A stretch of 9,452 nt of DNA from NCBI GenBank assembly GCA_003567495.1, contig PWZK01000079.1:1-9452 (forward strand). Direction: 5' to 3'. The translations under genes were made by a program, and so were the position numbers. Below, one piece after another: positions 4,826 to 9,452 of this stretch; the stretch's first letter is position 1, and the number at the start of each line of letters is the position of its first letter. Source of the stretch: Candidatus Brocadiaceae bacterium. Its GTDB lineage: Bacteria > Planctomycetota > Brocadiia > SM23-32. The notes under the pieces are model-generated. The model was not told the origin of the DNA and ran no database searches. It saw only the letters and a program-made list of their open reading frames with translations.

Positions 4826-6691
4826 TCATTCCGACTCATTTGGGTCGGGGAACGTCATCTCTTCCATGTAGTATTGCTGGAAGTCCTGTCTGCCCGCAAG
4901 TTCTACATATTCCATGTTGTCGCTGAAGAGCTGTGCCTGCTCTCGGCAGCATCTGCACGTGAGGGCGCGTCTTGCCCCGACCAGGGCTGCATTTCCTATG
5001 GATTCGATTTTTTTCGAGGGTATATTCGGGAGCAAACCGATACGTTTCGCACTGGATCGTCTGATAAAATTGCCGAAGCCGCCGGCCAGCAGGACCAGGT
5101 CCAGTTTTTCCGGTTTTATACCGAAAACGCCTGTAAGCGTCGTGAAGGCGGCTGCTATTGCGGCTTTGGCAAGTTGCAGCTCGCGTACATCTTTCTGGGT
5201 AAGCAGCACCGGGGCTCCGCCGTGGTTTTCGTTGTTTTCGGCAAGCACTACGGCCGGCCGGCCGTCCAGTTCGGTAACCGCCGAAGCTACTTTTTCAGGA
5301 ACGTTGTCCGGGATTTTACTGCCGGTAAGTATGCGTCCCGTAGGGTCTATCAGGCCCGTATCCAGCAGAACGGCCACGGCGTCGAGCAATCCGCTGCCGC
5401 AGATCCCCCGAGCATCGCCGCCGCCTATCACACCGACTTCTATCCCTTCGTTTATCACTACCTTGTTGACAGCCCCGTTCGCCGCACTCATGCCCTGTCG
5501 GATACGTGCGCCTTCGAAAGCCGGCCCGGCGGCGCACGAACATACCATGAGTCTGTCTTTATTTCCTATTATCAGTTCACCGTTGGTGCCTATATCTATG
5601 GCAAGCGTTATTCCTTCTTCCTGGTCTATTCGCGACGCCATGGCAACCGCGACCGTATCGCTGCCGACAAAACCGGCCACATTAGGCAGTAAGTGGAGGT
5701 TGGCGTTATGGTTTACTTCTATGCCGAGCGAGTGTGCCTTTAGATCCGTGCCTTTGCGAAAAACCGATACATACGGTGCCTGAGCGATGGATTGCGGGGG
5801 AACTCCCAGCAGAAGGTGGCTCATGGTGGTATTGCCCACGGCCGTCAGTTCGTAAATGTGCTGCGGCTCGGGTCCCTTCGACCCGGTAAGCTCGACAACG
5901 ATCTCGTTGACAGCATCGATAACGCAGCGCTGGAGCTTTTTTAGGCCATCTGTGTTTTCCCCGGCAAACTTTATGCGTCCGACTACATCGTCGCCGTATT
6001 TTATCTGCGGATTGGTGCGGCCGGCCATGGCCATAGACTCACCTGTAGTAAGGTCCACCAGCACTCCGGCGATAGTGGTCGAGCCTATGTCAAGCGCTAC
6101 GCCAAGAACGCTGTGCGAGGTGTCGCCGGCCTCAAGCGCCACTACTTCATCGCCGTCGATTACTGCGGTGAGGGAAAAGTCGGACTCGCGCATCAAAACA
6201 GGAAGCTCTCGCATGAGAGGCACGTCCATCCAGGCTTCAACGCCCGTTTCCGCGATCAGGTCAACCACTCTGTCCACATCGCTCTTGAGATCGTTTTCAT
6301 CCGGGCGGGCGAGTTCCATAAAACGTTTTATCAGGTTTGGTTCGTGGTGGTGCGGCAGATCGTCGCGTCCTTCGGTAAGGATGACCTGTTCGAAAAAATG
6401 TGTTTCCGCAGGTATTGAGACCGTCATGTCTCTGTCAACGCGCATCTGGCAGGCCAGGCGTATTCCCCGGCTGATCTCGTCGGCCTGAAGATGTTTTTTT
6501 CCAGCCACGCAGGGCGCCGGTGCATCTCCGTGTACGATCACCCGGCATTTACCGCACGTGCCCTGGCCGCCGCAGGGTGTGTTAAGGGTTATGCCCGCCT
6601 GTCCCGCGGCTTCCACTATTGCAGTGCCCTCCAGAACGAGCACTTCCCGGCCCTCCGGCTGAAAAGTTACACGGTAGTTTTTCTTTGTCAT
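4826..6691 (-). CDS. RACo-like [2Fe-2S]/ASKHA protein (DUF4445 family), putative corrinoid-activation ATPase
   Basis: Family role: proteins such as RACo and RamA use ATP to drive reduction of inactive Co(II) corrinoid in methyl-transferring proteins. Residues 1-95 form a plant-type ferredoxin domain with cluster ligands Cys40, Cys46, Cys49 and Cys81. A linker follows to about 190. The actin-like ATPase core shows DIGSTT (201-206), DIGTNGE (366-372), GICGSGLLD (429-437) and AGGFGNF (536-542). The C-terminus (about 591-615, including YVELA and MTFP) matches the usual family ending, so the protein is complete at 621 residues. Oddities are Cys384/Cys386 (CSC) and Cys579/581/582 (CRCC). The ATG start has AGGAG nine bases upstream. 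No methyltransferase or corrinoid protein is adjacent, so the target is unknown. No convincing promoter is seen in the gap upstream, so it may be read from the tRNA promoter. The stop is TGA. Confidence 0.88.
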   Translation of the reverse strand: MTKKNYRVTFQPEGREVLVLEGTAIVEAAGQAGITLNTPCGGQGTCGKCRVIVHGDAPAPCVAGKKHLQADEISRGIRLACQMRVDRDMTVSIPAETHFFEQVILTEGRDDLPHHHEPNLIKRFMELARPDENDLKSDVDRVVDLIAETGVEAWMDVPLMRELPVLMRESDFSLTAVIDGDEVVALEAGDTSHSVLGVALDIGSTTIAGVLVDLTTGESMAMAGRTNPQIKYGDDVVGRIKFAGENTDGLKKLQRCVIDAVNEIVVELTGSKGPEPQHIYELTAVGNTTMSHLLLGVPPQSIAQAPYVSVFRKGTDLKAHSLGIEVNHNANLHLLPNVAGFVGSDTVAVAMASRIDQEEGITLAIDIGTNGELIIGNKDRLMVCSCAAGPAFEGARIRQGMSAANGAVNKVVINEGIEVGVIGGGDARGICGSGLLDAVAVLLDTGLIDPTGRILTGSKIPDNVPEKVASAVTELDGRPAVVLAENNENHGGAPVLLTQKDVRELQLAKAAIAAAFTTLTGVFGIKPEKLDLVLLAGGFGNFIRRSSAKRIGLLPNIPSKKIESIGNAALVGARRALTCRCCREQAQLFSDNMEYVELAGRQDFQQYYMEEMTFPDPNESE

Positions 6692-6747
6692 TCAGTATTT
6701 CTCCTGGATAAGCAATTTTTATGATTTGCGCGATAGCGATGCGACGG

Positions 6748-6766
6748 AAAAACACAAACAGTGTGT
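6748..6766 (-). terminator. Weak terminator-like hairpin after tRNA-Leu
   Basis: On the minus strand, ACACA (6766-6762) pairs with TGTGT (6756-6752) around a five-base loop, followed by TTTT (6751-6748). The stem is short and AT-rich, so it may end only part of the transcripts from the tRNA promoter. It is the only candidate in the 156-base gap between the tRNA and the RACo-like gene; the rest of that gap shows nothing I recognise. Confidence 0.28.
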
Positions 6767-6847
6767 GGAGAAGGAGAGTCTGGCAGATAAACAGGTGCAG
6801 TAACCCGCCCGTGATGCAGATGCGATTTGGTGAATACTTGCACAAGG

Positions 6848-6936
6848 TGGTGCGGATGGGGAGATTCGAACTCCCATGGGGTTTGTGCCCCACCAGGTCC
6901 TGAACCTGGCGCGTCTGCCTGTTCCGCCACATCCGC
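6848..6936 (-). tRNA. tRNA-Leu, anticodon CAG
   Basis: This is a class II tRNA. The acceptor arm GCGGATG (6936-6930) pairs with CATCCGC (6858-6852), followed by discriminator A and an encoded CCA (6850-6848). The anticodon stem CCAGG/CCTGG encloses the loop TTCAGGA, giving anticodon CAG at 6902-6900, which reads CUG. A long variable arm (GGGG...CCCC) and a T arm, GGGAG-TTCGAAT-CTCCC, complete it. The D region (GTGGCGGAACAGGCAGAC) closely resembles known leucine tRNAs. Its promoter lies directly upstream. Confidence 0.98.
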
Positions 6937-6964
6937 ACGGCAGAAAATCACATCAAGGAGAATC

Positions 6965-6993
6965 ATTATAAAGAAATCGTAATCTTAAATCAA
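6965..6993 (-). promoter_or_regulatory. Strong sigma70-type promoter of tRNA-Leu
   Basis: On the minus strand, TTGATT (6993-6988) is followed after 17 bases by a perfect TATAAT (6970-6965). The start would be near 6958, about 21 bases before the tRNA 5' end. It sits in the short gap right after the stop of the radical SAM gene. Its -35 hexamer and spacing match those of the pseudopilin promoter at 1145-1173. Confidence 0.82.
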
Positions 6994-7009
6994 GTTCCGG
7001 GAGAGAATT

Positions 7010-8833
7010 TCACACCGTCGAATTTTTCATTTTTCCTTCAAATGCTCGCCGACGTTCTTTCAGCAGAAAATCTTTTTCAGCTCCACAGCTTACATGATCC
7101 CAGGGCATGCATTCTTCTTCCGTACGCAAGCGGAATGGGCTGTTGTGGTGGTCTGAAGGTTGTCCTTTGTCGTTGAGAATTCCATGTGCTTTAAGCGTTT
7201 GCTCCCATATGCTGAAATCAAAACTGTCGTTCCAGGCATCGAACTGTGCGCCTTTTATGTATGCATCCCGAAGCACTTCTCCGGCACGTCTGTCGCCCCG
7301 GGCCAGGACTGCTTCAACCATTGATTGTTCAGGGTTGTGCCATTTAAATTTGATCTTCTTTCCGCCGGTGATACGTATTTTTTTCCATTTTTTCTCCATG
7401 GCGTCGACCGTCTGCATTGGCTCCCACTGCATCGGGGTATGGGGTTTTGGCACGAACGGCGATACGGTTACGTTCAGGGACAGAGATTTTTTGCCCGTTT
7501 TCTTACGGACATTATCTATCACGGCGTTGCACAGGGCGCCTATGGCGTCGATATCCTCGGCCCCTTCGTCCGGCAGTCCGACCATAAAGTAAAGTTTAAT
7601 CGTTCTCCAGCCGGCTTCCACCGCCGCGGCAGTGCCGTCGTAGAGGTCCCGGTCGGTGATGTTTTTCTTTATAATGTCGCGCAGTCTTTGTGTGGCGGCT
7701 TCGGGGGCAAGTGTAAGGCCGGACTTGCGCACCGCGTTTAGCGGCCCTACCAGTTGTTCAATATGCTCCGAGACGCGGAGACTCGGCAGCGACACGCTTA
7801 CGCTCAGAGGGGTGAAATAGTCGGTCAGTTTCTTCAGCAAATCCTGCAGGTGGGGGTAGTCGCTCGAGGATAACGAGCACAGCGCTATCTCATCGTATCC
7901 GGTATTTTGGTAGCATTCTACGGCCTGTTTGAAAAGTGTGTCCGGCGATCTGTAACGCTGCGGCCGGTGTGTCATACCGGCATGACAGAATCTGCACCCG
8001 CGCCCGCAGCCGCGCATGATCTCGAGCGTTATTCGTTCCTGCGTGGTTTCTACATTGGGCACGATCGGTGTGACGGGGAAGGGCGCATTGTCCAGGTCTT
8101 TCAAGACGGCGGCTCTGACTTGCGCGGGCAGGTCGTCTTTTACCGGTTCTATCCCGGAGAGCAGTCCGTCGTTGCCGTAGAAAGGGCGATACAGTTTCGG
8201 CACGTAAATGCCGGTTATGGTTTTTGCCGCTTCGTGCAGGATTTGATCGCGCCCGGCGCCTTCGGTTTTTGATTTTCTGACAAGATTGAGGAATCGGGGG
8301 AGTGATTCTTCAGCGTCCCCCGCAAAAAAAACATCTATAAAATCAGCGAGCGGTTCCGGCGCCAGGGCGCCCGGTCCGCCTGCTATTACAAGCGGATCCT
8401 CGCAGGACCGGTCGCTTCCGAGAAGCTCCATGCCGGCCATGTCCAGCATAAGCAAAATATTTGAATAGAGAAGCTCAGATTGGAGCGTAAATCCAAGAAT
8501 GTCAAAATTTCTCACGGGGGTAAAACTCTCGACGGTAAAGAGCGGGATGCCGTGTTCTTGCATTTGCTTCTGCATATCGATCCATGGTGCGTATGCTCTC
8601 TCGGCCATCGCCCATTCTTTACTGTTGACGATGTCGTAAAGAATCTGATAGCCCAGGTGCGACATACCAATTGAGTAGGTGTCCGGAAAACAGAGAGCCA
8701 GTGACACTTCTGCGGAATCGGCAATTTTTTTTACGCAGCCGATCTCATTGCCGATATATTGTCCGGGCTGGCTGACTCGGGTAAGTATTTTCGTTTCAAG
8801 CAGTTCGTGAATTTTTTCGGGGTTTGTAAGCAT
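7010..8833 (-). CDS. TIGR03960-type radical SAM protein with B12-binding-like N-terminal domain
   Basis: This radical SAM protein is of a widespread but functionally unassigned family. In the 607-residue product, about 45-215 is a degenerate cobalamin-binding-like Rossmann domain (FPDTYSIGMSHLGYQIL; AGGPGALAPEPLADF at 151-165). It lacks the DxHxxG cobalt-ligand motif. The radical-SAM core follows, with Cys276, Cys280 and Cys283 in CGRGCRFC. TLAPEAATQRLR (374-385) and KLYFMVGLPDE (413-423) are typical of the MiaB/Elp3-like core. The tail (about 490-607) is basic and includes Cys575 and Cys583. I chose the ATG at 8833 because GGAGAGGA lies five bases upstream; ATGs at 8857 and 8866 would add 8 or 11 residues that are not typical of the family. 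In other bacteria this gene often sits beside a DUF2344 gene and RNase E/G, but neither is here. It is transcribed from a consensus promoter at 9035-9062. The stop is TGA. Confidence 0.9.
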   Translation of the reverse strand: MLTNPEKIHELLETKILTRVSQPGQYIGNEIGCVKKIADSAEVSLALCFPDTYSIGMSHLGYQILYDIVNSKEWAMAERAYAPWIDMQKQMQEHGIPLFTVESFTPVRNFDILGFTLQSELLYSNILLMLDMAGMELLGSDRSCEDPLVIAGGPGALAPEPLADFIDVFFAGDAEESLPRFLNLVRKSKTEGAGRDQILHEAAKTITGIYVPKLYRPFYGNDGLLSGIEPVKDDLPAQVRAAVLKDLDNAPFPVTPIVPNVETTQERITLEIMRGCGRGCRFCHAGMTHRPQRYRSPDTLFKQAVECYQNTGYDEIALCSLSSSDYPHLQDLLKKLTDYFTPLSVSVSLPSLRVSEHIEQLVGPLNAVRKSGLTLAPEAATQRLRDIIKKNITDRDLYDGTAAAVEAGWRTIKLYFMVGLPDEGAEDIDAIGALCNAVIDNVRKKTGKKSLSLNVTVSPFVPKPHTPMQWEPMQTVDAMEKKWKKIRITGGKKIKFKWHNPEQSMVEAVLARGDRRAGEVLRDAYIKGAQFDAWNDSFDFSIWEQTLKAHGILNDKGQPSDHHNSPFRLRTEEECMPWDHVSCGAEKDFLLKERRRAFEGKMKNSTV

Positions 8834-8966
8834 TGTATTCCTCTCCGGTACCAGCATATCCCGCATATTTCATAAACCAACGGCAAAATTCAATATAAAG
8901 ACTGTTATGTCTAATCTTACAAGCACATTTTGTAGCTTTTGAAAATCGCACTCTGTATTTAAACCT

Positions 8967-9001
8967 AAAAAACGGCGGTTTACCTGCCTGCAGCAGGCAG
9001 G
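8967..9001 (-). promoter_or_regulatory. Attenuator-like leader: competing hairpins before a T run
   Basis: Read as minus-strand RNA, CCTGCCTGC (9001-8993) can pair with GCAGGCAGG (8991-8983) in a perfect GC-rich stem. The last six bases of the right arm, GGCAGG (8988-8983), can instead pair with CCGCC (8978-8974) around UAAA, with one bulged A, and this second stem is followed by G and six U (8972-8967). The two stems exclude each other, as in a terminator/antiterminator pair. The site lies in the long leader between the promoter at 9035-9062 and the radical SAM gene. This is inference from base pairing; a chance insertion of a GC-rich repeat would look similar. Confidence 0.35.
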
Positions 9002-9034
9002 CTGGAGGCTTGTGAGAAAGGCAGGTTAGCCTGC
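8983..9034. repeat. GC-rich palindromic repeat
   Basis: Three nested inverted pairs are visible: CCTGCCTGC/GCAGGCAGG (8983-8991, 8993-9001), GCAGGCT (8997-9003) with AGCCTGC (9028-9034), and GCAGG (9021-9025) with CCTGC (9030-9034). The shared GCAGGC core recalls the repeat at 1-80. It lies in the leader of the radical SAM gene and may be both a dispersed repeat and a functional RNA element. Confidence 0.55.
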
Positions 9035-9062
9035 ATTATAACGTATAAAGAAAATCTGTCAA
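9035..9062 (-). promoter_or_regulatory. Consensus sigma70 promoter for the radical SAM gene
   Basis: On the minus strand, TTGACA (9062-9057) is followed after 16 bases by TATAAT (9040-9035). Both hexamers match the consensus exactly; the spacer is one base short of ideal. The start would be near 9028, giving a leader of about 195 bases before the gene at 8833. A strong promoter with such a long structured leader suggests control after initiation. Confidence 0.72.
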
Positions 9063-9070
9063 ACAAATGA

Positions 9071-9085
9071 GTCCCTGCAGGGGAC
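9071..9085. repeat. Short inverted repeat between divergent promoters
   Basis: GTCCC (9071-9075) and GGGAC (9081-9085) flank TGCAG. It sits just upstream of the minus-strand -35 box and about 95 bases before the plus-strand -35 box. It could be a binding site or a piece of an old mobile element. Nothing else is recognisable from 9086 to 9179. Confidence 0.35.
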
Positions 9086-9179
9086 GGCAAATAAGGAGAT
9101 GTCAAAACGCCCAATTCATTACGTGTTCGCTCCTTTTCGGCCCGGCTCCTGGTAAAAAATGCCGGCAAAACCCATGCGA

Positions 9180-9209
9180 TTGTTATAGCCTTGCGTTTTG
9201 CACTATAAT
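9180..9209 (+). promoter_or_regulatory. Promoter of the plus-strand gene at the right edge
   Basis: TTGTTA (9180-9185) is followed after 18 bases by a perfect TATAAT (9204-9209). The start would be near 9216, giving a leader of about 56 bases to the ATG at 9272. Direction and distance both fit the new gene, which supports that gene as real. Confidence 0.6.
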
Positions 9210-9271
9210 TTTTCAAGTTTGGTTGTGCATAATATTGAGGGAAAAGTTAAATTTGATCGAGGATTATTGCG

Positions 9272-9452
9272 ATGGGAAAGCTCAAGTTGCTGTGTGTGGG
9301 GCTTGACGGAAAGGGAAAGAGTGACCGGAATGAGGCCGAGGCTTCGGGAGAATTTACTATTACAGGCGGAGTTGATGTCTGCAGTGAGGCCAGGGCCGGT
9401 TTCGAGAGTTCCAGCGGCAGGCTGGCATTTGATTCCCTCTCCGAAGCTCTGA
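9272..9452 (+). CDS. Partial hypothetical protein, 5' end only
   Basis: An open frame begins with ATG at 9272, preceded by GAGGA at 9259-9263 with an eight-base spacer, and stays open for 60 codons to the window edge. The visible protein starts MGKLKLLCVGLDGKG and ends near GRLAFDSLSEAL. It has a short hydrophobic beta-like start (KLLCVGLD), an acidic-polar stretch and Cys8 and Cys37. I see no signal peptide and recognise no family; the opening could be a Rossmann-like or receiver-like strand, but that is a guess. It is divergent from the radical SAM gene and has its own promoter. An overlapping frame that ends with TGA at the window edge has no comparable ribosome site. Confidence 0.7.
   Translation, partial: MGKLKLLCVGLDGKGKSDRNEAEASGEFTITGGVDVCSEARAGFESSSGRLAFDSLSEAL

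Noticed and set aside
4431..4829. 132-codon minus-strand open frame across the feoA upstream region
   Set aside because: It runs through the feo promoter, the G10 tract and the hairpins into feoA in another frame; composition is not protein-like.
6692..6847. Possible cobalamin riboswitch before the RACo-like gene
   Set aside because: Short pieces such as GCCAGAC caught the eye, but the conserved core order and the stem pairings are absent.
6688..6966. Two minus-strand open frames over the tRNA
   Set aside because: They are translations of tRNA-Leu and its flanks.
8834..8866. Longer radical SAM protein starting at 8857 or 8866
   Set aside because: The ATG at 8833 has a strong GGAGAGGA site five bases upstream and agrees with the family N-terminus.
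8892..8922. Second minus-strand promoter, TTGTAA-19-TATATT
   Set aside because: The spacing is too long and the -35 box weak; the consensus pair at 9035-9062 is far better, though a minor start cannot be excluded.
8980..9216. 78-codon minus-strand open frame
   Set aside because: It covers the palindromic repeat and two promoters, has no ribosome site and no recognisable protein features.
9198..9452. 84-codon plus-strand frame ending with TGA at the window edge
   Set aside because: It starts inside the promoter -10 region without a ribosome site; the overlapping frame from 9272 has a clear GAGGA site and a better start.

Overview
The window comes from a bacterium with roughly 50% GC and an anaerobic lifestyle. 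Three clues point to anaerobiosis: an anaerobic (radical-SAM) sulfatase-maturating enzyme, the ferrous-iron importer FeoAB, and a RACo-like ferredoxin/ASKHA protein of the kind that reductively activates corrinoid enzymes. The two pseudopilins have the pattern x|FTLIEL without the usual Gly before the cleavage site, a pattern I associate with Lentisphaerota, Kiritimatiellota and other PVC bacteria. That placement is inference and needs a marker-gene check.

Layout from left to right. Almost everything is on the minus strand. (1) Positions 1-246 have no gene; they hold a GC-rich palindromic repeat and a degenerate repeat cluster that includes a probable terminator. (2) 247-1173 is a compact two-gene pseudopilin unit (PilW-like and PilV-like, with GTG and TTG starts), with its own sigma70-type promoter and the terminator at 165-188. 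(3) 1187-4573 reads feoA, feoB, then an anaerobic sulfatase maturase with a C-terminal SEC-C zinc motif, probably one operon. Its promoter overlaps a 12-bp palindrome and abuts a ten-base G run. (4) 4590-4825 has no gene but contains GC-rich hairpins. (5) 4826-6691 is the RACo-like protein. (6) 6848-6936 is tRNA-Leu(CAG), with a good promoter directly upstream. (7) 7010-8833 is a TIGR03960-type radical SAM protein. (8) 8834-9271 is a divergent control region. It holds a consensus minus-strand promoter, an attenuator-like leader built from a GC-rich palindrome, and a plus-strand promoter for a new gene that starts at 9272 and runs off the window.

How the genes fit together. FeoAB imports Fe(II). 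The maturase has twelve conserved Cys positions for three [4Fe-4S] clusters, so an operon joining iron supply to sulfatase maturation is plausible. The RACo-like protein carries a [2Fe-2S] site and the TIGR03960 protein a [4Fe-4S] site, so the window is rich in iron-sulfur proteins. No sulfatase, corrinoid methyltransferase, major pilin or secretion ATPase is present, so the partners of these proteins lie elsewhere. I see no CRISPR array, intact mobile element or defence system, and no clear evidence of a wholly new system. The least explained parts are the leader at 8967-9062, the SEC-C fusion and the unidentified gene at the right edge.
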